A stretch of DNA of 64,000 bases from Saturnia japonica (taxonomy: Eukaryota; Arthropoda; Insecta; Lepidoptera; Saturniidae). Within the stretch, counting starts at the first letter, position 1. Each line of letters opens with the position of its first letter. Under the pieces are notes generated by a model, which was not told where the DNA came from, made no database searches, and was given only the letters and a program-made list of their open reading frames with translations. Location: assembly GCA_033032175.1 (NCBI GenBank), contig CM065322.1, forward strand, positions 3,162,001 through 3,226,000, in the 5' to 3' direction. Below are positions 47,106-59,008 of the stretch, piece by piece. A program made the translations under genes and the position numbers.

Positions 47106-47230
47106 GAAAATGGTCTCTTTTTCTGTTATTAGACCTTCAACGGTGATGCAGCTGGTTTTGTATACTTTATCTTCAAGGCAACCCCATAAGAAGGAGTCAA
47201 GTGGGTTTAAATCTGGCGAGCTCGTTTGTA
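47105..47230 (-). pseudogene. DDE transposase fragment with third catalytic motif
   Basis: Minus-strand reading gives SSPDLNPLDSFLWGCLED, then KVYKT. This is the block carrying the last acidic residue of Tc1/mariner-superfamily transposases. It is joined directly to the LINE fragment. It may belong to the same family as the piece at 40993-41304. Confidence 0.6.
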
Positions 47231-47269
47231 CCTATCAAATTTTCTTGGAAGTTATATATAAATAGTGTA

Positions 47270-50200
47270 GTTGCGATACAACTATTGCAGGAAAGGTGAC
47301 GTCAAGTTACATAGCATTTAACCGCTGGATTGAACTTTTTCATAATAAATTAGAACTTTATCGCCAAATATTTCTCAGTGTGAACTGGCAGTATCATTTT
47401 AGTCATTTACTTCAGTTTTTAGATCTATCATGATAAAGTCCTTCGACTACATGGAGATAATGAGATTAATGTATCATTTTTCATGTACGTACTTTCCTAA
47501 ATACTAATTTATCTGTAAAAATATTCGTGTCTCTATTTAGGTACCGTACAATTTAAAAATAAACAAGGGCTTAATAAAAATATTGCGTCTATAAAAGCAA
47601 ACAAGGTCTTGACCAGTAAAATCACTTCCACTCCATTAACCCTTGGCTAGAAACCGTATTACTACAATTTCCTTTCACCACCTTTCGCTTATTCGATTTA
47701 TTTCTTATTTCTCGACTTTATTTCGATAAGTAAGTTTTTATTGAGTTTATCTTCGGTTTTAAGTAACGATGTCAATATTTGAACTTATGTTCAAGATAAT
47801 AACCATGTGCTTTAAATGCTTAGTTTGTAAGTGTAACGTTTGGAGGTCGAGGATTCAGTTCTGGGTTGAGACAACTGTTTCCTATGTATTTATGTTTGGT
47901 AGATTAATCTCTAAATGCTAAGAAAAACATCGGTTACAAATCTCTACGGTAGATTGCAGTCTATACGTAAATTATCAATTCTATGTAAATCATATGCTTT
48001 ACCAAATACATAGGTATTATTTCGTACACATTAAGAATTTAAGCACTGTATGTTTTCTGAATAAAATAAAATAAATAAATAAATAAAATAAAGTATTTGA
48101 AAATATGTCGTTCATACAACAATATCCAACATTGTAACACTCCTAATGCTTAATACGGTTCATAACGACATTATTCACTTAAATTTAAGTCGATTCTGAT
48201 ATTGTGCACTGTTCTTGATTTTAATATTAAATGCATTATGTCATTTTATATAATAGTTACTAATTTTATGTACTCATTGTGAAATAACTGCAACGCTTGA
48301 ACTTTGAGTGTATATAAATTTCGATCATAAGCCAGCTATAAAAACATTGTTAGATTTAATTTTTTTATTATAGTTTATAATCTGTAATGTGTGTCTTTAT
48401 AAATAAATCATCATAAAATTTTTTCATAGAAAAGATACAAACCATAATATAAGCTTTGCTCAATTGTGAGTTAAATAGCCGTATGTAAAATCGTTTCTTC
48501 ATATTTATTTGTTTAAAAAATAAATATTTTTAAGATCTGTAGTAGTATTATTTAAAACCTTTCAAAAATATATGAACCTTAACCATTACTTCAATAATTC
48601 GACACATTGGCCTAGATTACGGATTTATAGAAACCTATTACACATAATCTGCTATCTACCACCAATGAAGTTTTATAAATAGACGCGTTATACCTACTCT
48701 CACTAAACGGTATATGAGCATGTTGAAACAAAAGAGATAGGAAATCACAGCGTAAAGCGGAACATCTGTTGTCAAAAAAGATAAAAGTTGTGATCTGAAG
48801 GCAATTTGCGCACCTTTTACGAATGCATGTAAAGAGCGTCAATGCCGTCGTATCTACATAAAAAGTTACACTTTCTACAACCTAATCGAATAACGTTTTG
48901 AACTTGACTTGAACTTACAAAATTGTTTCCAAGTATAATCAAATGATATAGGTTTATTAAAATGTTACCTATTTTCACTAATTACAGTGATGAGGTTTTT
49001 GAACTATTGGGATTACTATTACCTCTTAACAGAATATAAAGTTTGAACATAAAAATTTAATTCCCAGATGAGTCATTGACCTCACGTACATGGGTAAATA
49101 AATAAATACCATTTCCACCTGAAATAAAAGGACAGTAAATGTGGGTAGTCCCAAAAAAGTAGTTAATCGCATTCGGAGACCGCCCGCGAGCTCGAATGGC
49201 TTCATTTACGATTTTTATTTCCGCATAGTGCTGCGACATAATCAGTATTTCGATATAACGAACAAAATCTAAAATTAATATTGTTAATTAATTTAATTTG
49301 TACTTACAAAGTGACCAAGCCAATTTGACGAACGAGTGGAATTGTTTTCAATAAAAAAGTAAAATGATTACAAAATTTGATAATCGAATCTAAAATTGAG
49401 AGTTAGGAATAAATATTAAATTGGATGAGCATAATACAATTTGTATCTACATTAAAATTAATATATATTGTTTGTTCAGTATGCGTTCCAATATCATTCA
49501 TCCCATTGCGATGAGACTTCGATAAGTTGTAGTATGTACGCTCGTAAAGGTTTCTAAATTAGTACAACTGTTTTACAGTACGTGGCGCAGTAGTCGTTTT
49601 ATTTCAAATACATCGGGGAATAAGTTGTAGGAAAAAACTAATGCCGTTACAAATAAATAAATGTTACGTCTCTCTTTTGTTATTATTGATTGTATTATTT
49701 AGTTTTTGAATGTAACTATCACTATGAACATTCGTCTGGTTACTGTAAATATCTCAATAGAATGGTCTAACCGTCATAATGTCAGCAGTAAGGTAACAAT
49801 ATTTTCTGTCTCCAAAGTTTATATTCTTCACCAATATGTATTGATTATAATATCTATTCCAAGAAATATTTTTGACATAAAATTAATTATATTTGTATCA
49901 CTTAATTCGTCTTATCAATAGAATAATGGATTTTCCACCAAATAAATAACTTTCCTTGTTATGGTTTATATTGTAGCCAATCTTGGTTGTGCTCTGGATC
50001 GGAGTTCGCCACTTAAATTATATGGGGACCTGAAAACATACCCGGCGAACTGTGGGTGTACATTCGTGCATCTCTACCTCCCTTACACAGCCATATCCAC
50101 AGTCGCACTTTCAATTGAATACAGACATGATGGTATCCTATGTTATGTTATGTATGTATGTAATAATACACATGATCCAACCATACATCTTGTCATTGTG

Positions 50201-52040
50201 TAAAGGCATACATCTCCGCATGTGCTAAATCGTCACGGGACACTCAGCGCGGATTTTCAGCTTATATTAAGATACGGTGCGTCAGAACACAATATCGAAA
50301 ATCGGAAAAAAACGTGTAAGTATTATATAACAAACTACTACTTCTAGAATCTTTGACTTTAATTAATAGAAACTTTCAACCGAAATTAATTGAAAAGAAA
50401 ATCCAGATTTACCTTATTAGTTATTACTATAGTCAAAAGATTGACGGTGACCGTTGAATTGTGCAAATCGCTAATCCTCATGCTGCCAGCTTTGAACAAC
50501 CACTGCAAAATACATTAAATAGCTAATTAACATTATTTCTCAATTTCGATATCGATAAATAAAATACAAATTTTAGACATCACTAAAGATAATAAGCGCT
50601 ATCGGTGTATTGAGATTAACTTGCGTTTTATAGCACCAGGTTAGTGTACATTAAATTTAACGGCTCCGCTTCATTGACCATTGCTCTAAATTGGCTCGGA
50701 CAAAGATGCCAAGCGCTATTTTAACTATTTACTTTATACTCTACAATTGTTTCGATGTCGTTAAAGTAATATAACCGTATGATACGCGTACTACCTTACC
50801 AATGGAGTTTACAAGTTGTGTATGCATTTTAATGTATTTTTCCTACTTTGGCAAACGGTAAACGGTAAAATTTATTGTTATCACGTCGACTCAGTAATAT
50901 AAGCCAAACACTTGAATTGCCGGAATTAAGGTTATATCTGATAACAAGCGAAATGATTAAAAACGAAACAAAAAACTCGACTGCAACAAAAAATACTAGA
51001 CAAAATTTTCTTTTCTATTGTTCCTTTTCATTTGATTCCCAGACGTAATTAAATATTTTGTAGCCTATGTCACTCCTACAATTAAGGAGAACCTAACGAC
51101 ACCTCGTATGCTAAAATCGATCAAAATATTTAGCCTACAGAGAGGTGCCCCTCCTTTTTCGCAGTCCCCGGGCCGATGCTTCTCGGGATATACTACGAAC
51201 ATCTCATCCCGTGGTAAGCTATTTTGGTATTTAATCAGTCTTCCAGTTCATCAACGGCGTCGCCTTCGATTAATATGCGGGTTCACTACGAGGGTCAGCA
51301 AAATTGCCAATATTGCATACGAGGTAAACGCGCCAGTCCGAGGTGCACGTGAATATTCATAATTACAAGCATCCTACTATGCAACCAAAGGAAAAAAGCC
51401 ACAGGGATAGTTGTTGAAAATATAACAAAGCAGAGAGTATACATAGAAAAGGTGTCAAGTAGGTATAGCGAACAATTAAGTTATTTAACACCAAAAATAT
51501 TCAATTTAGGTCCTGCAAAGTTATGAACGTTACAAAAGCACATAAAAACCGATTTCGGAAATAATCCAGTCATCGAGAAGAGTCTGAAAGAAACTTGATC
51601 GGGTGTTGGTTTGGCTTAGCTAATTGGTTAATTCTTACCCCATATTGTAGTGCAAATTAAGAAAACAAAGCCTAAATCGTACTTTTTAAACCTTTTTTTA
51701 GAATATTAAAATGTTCTGTTCAAAGTTTTTTTTTCATTAGTCATAGTATAAAGATTCTGTAACCATGTACTAAATATTATTTATTCTCTTGAATAATTTC
51801 TAAGTATTAGCTTTTGCTCATATTTCTAAATCGTACTTAAAGATCCCATGATATTTGTCAGTCATTTTTAATAATCACTAATTATTGCGTAATAAACGCG
51901 TAAGGAGTCACGGAGCACTGCTAGTTTGTTACAGATATGTCTTGTAATAAAATGTGTCAAAATATAAAGAAGTTATTATTACTAGCGATCGCCCTAAGGT
52001 CGAAATTCAACTGGCGACTTTTTGATCATAGACTATTTTC
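47270..52040. other. Long AT-rich region, no gene recognised
   Basis: Contains a TAAA microsatellite (about 48066-48092) and a likely dispersed repeat at 50010-50250 (GGGGACCTGAAAACATACCC). ORFs at 48612-48842, 49057-49239, 49706-49921 and 51108-51362 have no family features. No splice-linked coding pattern was noticed. Confidence 0.35.
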
Positions 52041-52044
52041 TGTT

Positions 52045-52320
52045 TGACATTTGCAGTATGAACCTAAACAATGAGTATTATCTACATCACTTGCTGTCAC
52101 TTTTCGTTGAGTGACAATGTCAATATTTTGGGGGTCTAAGTTCAATGGCACTGGTCGTGTTAGGATTCGCAGTATTAATTTATTTAATTTTATATATTAG
52201 TAATAGATCTTACAGAAAAATTTTAGCTTTCTGCACTCCTCCATATAAACTTTAATTATGCAAAATCTCACAGTCCTCTGTGCACACAATACGTTTAAAA
52301 AGGTACCGAAAGCACGTATT
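52045..52320 (+). repeat. Diverged repeat pair member with short hydrophobic ORF
   Basis: Counterpart of 40046-40330. The ORF 52145-52255 starts MALVVLGFAVLIYLILYI and ends ILAFCTPPYKL. It has a signal-anchor-like profile followed by basic residues and Pro-Pro, which recalls the N-terminus of microsomal enzymes such as P450s. No downstream exon recognised. Confidence 0.4.
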
Positions 52321-53979
52321 AATATATAGATTAACCTAGGAACATCCCAAAGATCTGGGTATGTTCAGGCAGTTGCAGTTAAGAGCCAGTTCTCTTCTGA
52401 TTGGATTTGAAACCTATTATAACATAAAAAAAGTTATGAAGGGAGACAGCGGAAGCACGAAAGCATCAGATCGTAAAATATCTGACTGTATATACGAACA
52501 TATAGAATTCTGAGCGTATATATCCTAAACAATTATGAGTGTAATCAAAAGCGCCCTCGTGTCGTCGACTAATTAGTCGCATGAGCGAGTTTCAATAATC
52601 GCCCATCGGCGGTTGACTTGATGAAAAATCGGCCGGAAATATACGAAGGAATCCTGTTTTGTTGGTCTGTTGACCGTATTAATTGGATGTTCAGGGTACT
52701 TGTTCTGTATTTTACAATATACTCGTTTTTTTTTTCTATATTCTAGTTTTTAGTGACAGACCACAATCTTGAGTTTCAGCGGGATCTTGATACGTTGTGT
52801 TGTGGTTTTAATTGTAATCCATAAATTAACGTTCTTTGATCGTATATTAAGTAATATTGGTGACATTTTGCGTGATAATATGTTTGTGTTACTGTACTTA
52901 AGTGAAGTGAATCTTACTATTAACATTTTTTCATTCGATGTTTGTTACTCAATCATGCATAGAGATAGTTTATAACATGGATTAATACATACAATTTTTA
53001 CCCCGATAAAAATGTTTTTTTTTAGTTCACAAATTATAAATTTATAGGAGCATGAATTTTAAATGGCCACATTAATTCTGTGGACATTTTTAACATGAAA
53101 AAATTATGCCCAACGACCGCGCATATCATGGTGGTAGTATTAGCTACCATACTCGAAGATAAATGTCACCAAGCATCTATAGTTGTGTTCCAGAAAGACA
53201 GTGCCTCTCTTAGGCAACACCGAGATTTAAGATCAGATGAAATTGTAGTCTTCTCTTTTCTCCTTCATCTTACCTACTTACTTCATACTTACCTAAGTAT
53301 GATGTGAATTAGCACAATGTCATAAAATCTTTGGTCCATTGTAGCCGTTCATTTGATAGCGAAAGGGGACCGGCTGAGCCTCAACTCGCGAATGTATAAT
53401 CTCTAGTATTAATTTTTGGTAAAACACCGTTCCTTGAGTGTTGAAAGTATGGGCAAAAGTATAAAAAATGACTACGTAGTAAAGAAACTCCTTTTTTCCT
53501 CTATATTTAAGGGGACTTTTACAATTGGTGTATGCCGGCCCCATCGGAGAATATCCAAATTCTTCGAAAGATAATATGTTTTAATTAAATTTAGATTAAA
53601 TAAAATTATACTGAACTATATAAGTAAACAAAAAAAAAATCGGTTGTCTGTAAAGTCGGTTTACTGACGATAGTTGAATGTGACAACGTCATAAGAAAAT
53701 ACTGATGGAATGGTATCATTTTTCCAAAGAAAAATTTTATTTTATTTGTTTGATAGCCTTAAATGGAACCCCCCAGAGCGAGGTAACGCCGCATGAGTCA
53801 TGTTTTTTCGTGCGTGCAGCCGGCTCCATCGAATTAGAAGACGCTGTCACGTCAAAACTGTAAATCTATCCCTTTTTATATTATAACTATCTACATAACT
53901 ACATCTAAAGAACATAACACTAAACTTATAATTAAACGACTTCTCCTTATTTCGTACTTAACACATTCCACCAAAAAGT
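52321..53979. other. Intergenic sequence, no gene recognised
   Basis: AT-rich. ORFs 52769-52975, 53080-53307 and 53320-53544 are unremarkable. Confidence 0.35.
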
Positions 53980-54540
53980 GTTTGTTGGCGACAGCGGCGT
54001 CGCCTCATATAAGATATAATTTAATAGATTTATATAGACTTGTCAAATTATATTATATTATAGAATAGACAGATTATTGAATATAGAATGTTATATGGAA
54101 TAAAGAACGCACGAGATATAGATATAGGACAATATATAGACTTACCATAGAATAGACGATAACTAGCTATAAGAACATTGAAATAAATATTGTACATAAT
54201 TGTCTAATTATTCCCCATAGATTTAAGATAGAATAATAACTTATTTAAGTACGCGCTCGGCCCGCGTCCCGAAACTATGTAAAGAATGTATCGATCTGTG
54301 TTCGGGACCGGGTATTTCGTTTATACGGGCGCGTAGTATGGATTAAGTATAGAATAAGTTATGTTTATAGATAGGGAATACGATATAGAATAATTAGGCG
54401 TAAGAAGTATGTACATAGGTTTAATAATTAAATAAATATAGACGGAAAACCGAGCCGACCATAATGAAAATAAAATAGAAATGGAGCACCTTTTGCCCGA
54501 GCGCAAGGGGCTCCCTTTATGGTAATGCCGCAGTCTTCAT
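53980..54540. other. AT-rich block with recurring ATAGAATA motif and stem-loops
   Basis: AGAATA-type words recur at short intervals between 54058 and 54480. Two inverted motifs occur: CGTCCCGAA with TTCGGGACC (about 54266-54310), and a strong stem-loop at 54483-54514 (GGAGC and GCTCC outer pairs). Perhaps a solo LTR or other retroelement terminus starting TGTTGGCGACAG, but no partner LTR was found. Confidence 0.3.
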
Positions 54541-54600
54541 GCTCAATCCCGCGGCGCTGCTGGGCACTAACCGACCGACCTCCGACCGCCTACAAAGAAG

Positions 54601-54713
54601 ACCATCAACACTAGCGCCGCTACGGATTTCATCGGAACCTGCAACCATCGACACTAGCGCCGCTACGGATTTCATCGGAACCTGCAACCATCGACACTAG
54701 CGCCACTACGGAT
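54601..54713 (+). repeat. 43-bp tandem repeat, about 2.6 copies
   Basis: Unit 1 is 54601-54643, unit 2 is 54644-54686, and a partial unit 3 starts at 54687. Units differ at one or two bases. The unit is GC-rich (CACTAGCGCCGCTACGGA) in an AT-rich setting. Confidence 0.85.
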
Positions 54714-54882
54714 ATATTGAAGACTTGCGGTCACATAGTCAGATTGGTCGGCTCGGTTACGTTGTTAGTACAAGTTTTGTGTTTCATTATCGAGTGAGCT
54801 TGTGCGGTATCGCACACCTCAGGACCCCGTACCGAGCACTCCGGATCGGCGAGAATAATCGCCACGAGGCGGGCATCCGGCG

Positions 54883-54914
54883 TCTTATAGGATTTTTTGA
54901 GAAATCCTATAAGA
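54883..54914. other. Perfect 13-bp hairpin
   Basis: TCTTATAGGATTT (54883-54895) and its exact reverse complement (54902-54914) surround a 6-base loop. It lies in a higher-GC stretch of unknown nature. Confidence 0.75.
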
Positions 54915-55260
54915 TTAACAAACCCGTCCAACCCGGGTTGACGTCACTCGCCCTATCGACGCGTGTGACGTGCTGCGTACCCAACAGTGTTGAACATTCT
55001 TCTATTTTCCGACACACTTCACAGTTAGGTAAATTAACTTTTTTCATAAGATGTCCAAACTCGGAACGAAACCTAGGAGCAGTTTTGATTTGGGAAACTC
55101 CTTTGAAATTGCGGAAAAGCCGATAAATGAATATCTAGAGCTCTTCGTAACGCATAGGGTTGTCACAGCGCAAAAATATAATTATTGTAATAAAAGCTGG
55201 TATTAAACCTATTTAATAAATTTTGTTGTTAATTTGAGAAAAGTTACCTACTACATATAT

Positions 55261-55480
55261 TAGGTCCATACATATGAAATTAGAGTTTTATATTGAAAAA
55301 ATAAAAGTATAAAAATATTATTAAATTATACATTTATTCAATCGAAGTATGTACCATTAATATTTATGCAGTTTCGCTATTTCATAGGTAGTTTGTTGAT
55401 TGCATTGCTGAAAAAATTGTTGGAGCAAGGACCAATAAAACCTTTGAAGGCGGTTTGGACAGCCTCACCGGAATTGAACC
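55261..55480 (-). mobile_element. Truncated mariner copy (C-terminal end)
   Basis: Minus-strand reading gives AVQTAFKGFIG, FFSNAINKLPMK and a broken TYFD end, matching the last part of the transposase at 22031. It is followed by an inverted-repeat-like end GGTCCATACATATGAAATTA at about 55263. The rest of the element is missing. Confidence 0.65.
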
Positions 55481-57039
55481 TAATATAATTGTCATTGTAT
55501 AAAATCATATCAAAATAAATATACGATTACTAGTTGTGTATGTCATGTAATTAATTATGACTGTGGAAAAAGAATTAAAAAAACCATTTAGAGTGATTTT
55601 TTTTTTGGAGGTAGCACGTAACATGTCAGTAGAAACTAGAAACATGAGACTAAGCCGATGCGATGCCATAGATTAACGTTTTGGGTCTGTATGCGATGCT
55701 ATCTGTTCGCTCTACGCACGACGTGCAACGCCCGCAACGTTGCCAGCCCGTACTAGTATGCTGATTCAATTAGCACCTCAGGTTATTGGTCTATGATTAG
55801 CACTGAGCGGTATACATTTAATTCGACCGTTAGGCGCAGTTTCGTTAAATGTGTGTTTTAATAATAAATAATAATATTAACTACTTGGGACATTTTATTA
55901 TTTTTATAGGTATTATTTTATATTATTTATTATTTTATTTTATATTACATTATGCTATAATTTTTTGTAATGAGTATGTATATTAATATTAATTTAATTG
56001 TTTCTTAAATTGCACGCCACGAATGACATAATTTAATGCAACTGTTTTTATAAATTTAAGAATTGTATTGACCATATTTAGATAAATAAAGATATTGTAT
56101 TGTTTGTACTTATGGTGTGGGCTTGAGACTATGTCCCTCCAGCATCAGGTGCGCAAAAAGAATTATAATTCATTATAAACCGGTTAGTATAAACAAAAGG
56201 GAGGTCGTTAACTTCCTCGGAGTGCCCGTAGGGCGCGGACTTATCCGTCAAATAGTCGCTTTTACGATCCTATTATAAAATCGTCTTTACGCGAGCTTTT
56301 ATTGCCGTAAGACTTAGGTAATTTCACGGGATGAGACGCAAAGATGAGATTTTGAGTTGAATACCTATTAAAAGTTTAAAGTTATTCCGGTCAGTGGTTT
56401 ATGGATTATGGTGAGTCAATTGGGAAGTGTTTAATTACTTCTTGAAATTATATTGTGTTATTTTTTTAATCAGCAATATATTTAATTCCCGCTGTTATTG
56501 TTTTACTTTGAAAAATGTAATTTATAACCAACAATTACACATTTTTTTTATTCCTTAAATACTAAATTACCGATTTTACTTCTGTTTATCTTATTGGCTT
56601 AACATTTTATTATATATTTATTATTTTTATTAGATTAATATTTAATTAATAATAGTTCCTGTGCAAGGTTTGTCTTCGGAAGCATCTTTGTCACCCCTCT
56701 ATCCGACACAAAGCAGGGATATTTGTTCTGTTATATTCTGATGTAATGGCTATGTTTGACAATACCTACTGACACGAGCCGATCCAAATCAGTCTTCAAA
56801 GGTTGGCACTATCGAAAATTTTGAATTTGAATTAAATCCTGTCACTTTGAAAAATATTTTTATTTTGAATTATCTGACTACGAACGCCATTTCTTTATCT
56901 CTACTTTATATTTAATTCTATAAAGCTGAAGATACTGTTTTTGTGTTTGTTTGTTTGAATGAGCTAATCTATGAAAAAACTAATAAAATATGAAAAAATG
57001 ATTTTACATTATATAACCTATTTATTGAGGAAGGATATG
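55481..57039. other. Intergenic sequence, no gene recognised
   Basis: A GC-richer patch at 55640-55850 and long AT tracts at 55860-56100 and 56450-56660. Short repeat-like words near 56930 (ATTCTATAAAGCTGAAGATA) resemble Helitron-like 5' ends. Confidence 0.35.
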
Positions 57040-57246
57040 GTCATAGGCTACATACCTTACGGAGTGGAGCAATAAGCATAAACGGCAAGAAATTAGGCAA
57101 GTACGGGAAGGGAGAACAATTATAGGCTACACGGGTGCGTTGGCAGCGGCGTGGTCGAGAGTTATTCGAATGATTTTAGTGCAGTTGAAACCGTGGAATA
57201 CACCTAGTTGCTATATAATGTAGGTGTAGCCGCTGACAAAAGCTAG
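57040..57246 (+). mobile_element. Helitron-like 3' part
   Basis: Ends CGCTGACAAAAGCTAG followed by T at 57247. The 5' limit is uncertain. It abuts the next Helitron-like element head to tail. Confidence 0.4.
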
Positions 57247-57247
57247 T

Positions 57248-57485
57248 CTATCTATCTAAATGTATATAAAAGGACACAATGATTGACTGACTGCCTGATG
57301 ATCTATCAACACACATCTCAAACGACCGAACGGATTTGGCTGAAATTTGGCACACAGATAATCTTTATGGCATAGACCATAGACGAAAGAATTTTTAAAA
57401 ATTCAACCCCTAAAAGGGGTGAAACGGGGTTTCAAAATTCTATGGGTTTTTTTATTAGAAGAGTGAAACCGTGGGTCACAGCTAG
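57248..57485 (+). mobile_element. Short Helitron-like element, type 2
   Basis: Starts TCTATCTATCTAAATG and contains the hairpin-prone CCCCTAAAAGGGGTGAAACG. It ends CGTGGGTCACAGCTAG followed by T. About 238 bp, no ORF. The interior differs from the 350-bp family; the fragments at 4487 and 13907 may be related. Confidence 0.55.
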
Positions 57486-57689
57486 TATAATATATGCGTC
57501 AGGTTTCATACGAAGTCCCTATAAACAATAAATATAAAACGAGCAGAGTGGAACGCCCTCTTCAACGCGAACTCAGCACCCGACATGTTCGTATACAGGG
57601 GGATCTACTTTTGATTTCTGTTTGTAACGGGCGACTTCCGTTGCGTAAAACCTGTACATATATATCTTCATTTCTATTGTTTTATTGTC

Positions 57690-58676
57690 TACATTTAATA
57701 ACACTGAAGTGTCTGTTTGTAGTACCAAAATAACTGCTTTTTACTAAATGCATTTGAAAGTATATACGACACATATAACAAAAAACCATTTGTCTGTCTC
57801 TCTCTTTGTTCCGGTTCGACCAATTTTGACAGGATTTTCACTAGCAGTTACCTGATGTTATATGAAGTAATTTAGGCTACTTTTATTTTAGAAAAAGAAA
57901 AAAAAAGAACTGGTAATTGTCCGGGCGTATAAACGGCTACGCTGAGTAAACCACCAGAGATACATCAAATTAATTTACCACATAATTGTAGATATTAAAA
58001 AGTCTTACAAAAAATCAGCGATAATATATGTTTGTCTTCTAAAGATGACTATACCATTTCCATTTCTTTATTTTCTCGATGACAGCTCCTGTGAAAACTT
58101 GAACGAGCGTCTATTTTACATTATGTATGCATTATTTTATAAAAATATGACGTTTACACACGTAGAAGGTTATACCAGAGTCGGAGATACTAATAGGGAT
58201 GTATCTATATCGATAAAAGTAACACGATAACAGACCCGATATTTTTTTACAAAATCTAAGAAACTAAACTACTGCCGGATACTTTTGTTCAAATTTATTA
58301 ACTAATATTATATTTCATTACAAGATGTTACTCGTATTAGATAATGCCAACTTTTTCAAAATTTTCGAAGCTATTGTAAAATAAGTAGTTATAGGTATAT
58401 ACTTGAGAATGAAACAAAATAATTATAACGACAGGTAATCTTCATTTATTTATTTTAATCTAAATCTGATGAATAAAATATATGCGATCGATATCATTAC
58501 TTATTTGGTCACAACACTATAACTATCAAATTAGAACTGTCATTGAGAAAATAAAGAAATAGAAATAGTGTAACAATAAGCATATAACCAGGAGTGGGGA
58601 TAGCGTATGCCCGATCGAAGGCATTCTGTAGCGGTAATAGTATAGTCTACGCGAGCTAAGTCGCAGGTACTGCTAG
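57690..58676 (+). mobile_element. Helitron-like element, long variant
   Basis: The left part has the family interior (GTGTCTGTTTGTAG, TTGACAGGATTTTCACTAGC). The right end is CGCAGGTACTGCTAG followed by T. The length of about 990 bp suggests an insertion in the middle (about 58030-58560). No coding role for the small ORF at 58045-58230. Confidence 0.5.
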
Positions 58677-58861
58677 TTTAATCATAAAATTTGAAGAGCA
58701 ATCCCACACATTTGGTGATATGCTCGTCAAAGTGAATCTTTTTTAGTTTCTCGCGATTCGTGATCAACCATTATATATCCAGCTACCGAGAAGCTTGCTA
58801 TCCGTCTTGAAGCAATGATGGCATAGTGATAGCGTGTACGGATATTGCGTTGGTCGACGTT

Positions 58862-58893
<32 letters not shown>

Positions 58894-59008
58894 CTCTTTA
58901 TTTGGTTAGCCAACAGTTGTACAATATTTCTTTAATTAACATACAGTTTATGAAAATATGTTTAAAAGTACTAACTAATTATAGGCTAACACAGCATGCA
59001 AAATTATA

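Noticed and set aside
51108..51362. 84-codon ORF
   Set aside because: Composition and motifs do not resemble any known protein. No promoter, splice or repeat context supports it.
54725..55126. 133-codon plus-strand ORF
   Set aside because: It runs through a perfect hairpin and has no family-like motifs or splice context. A chance open frame in GC-richer sequence is more likely.
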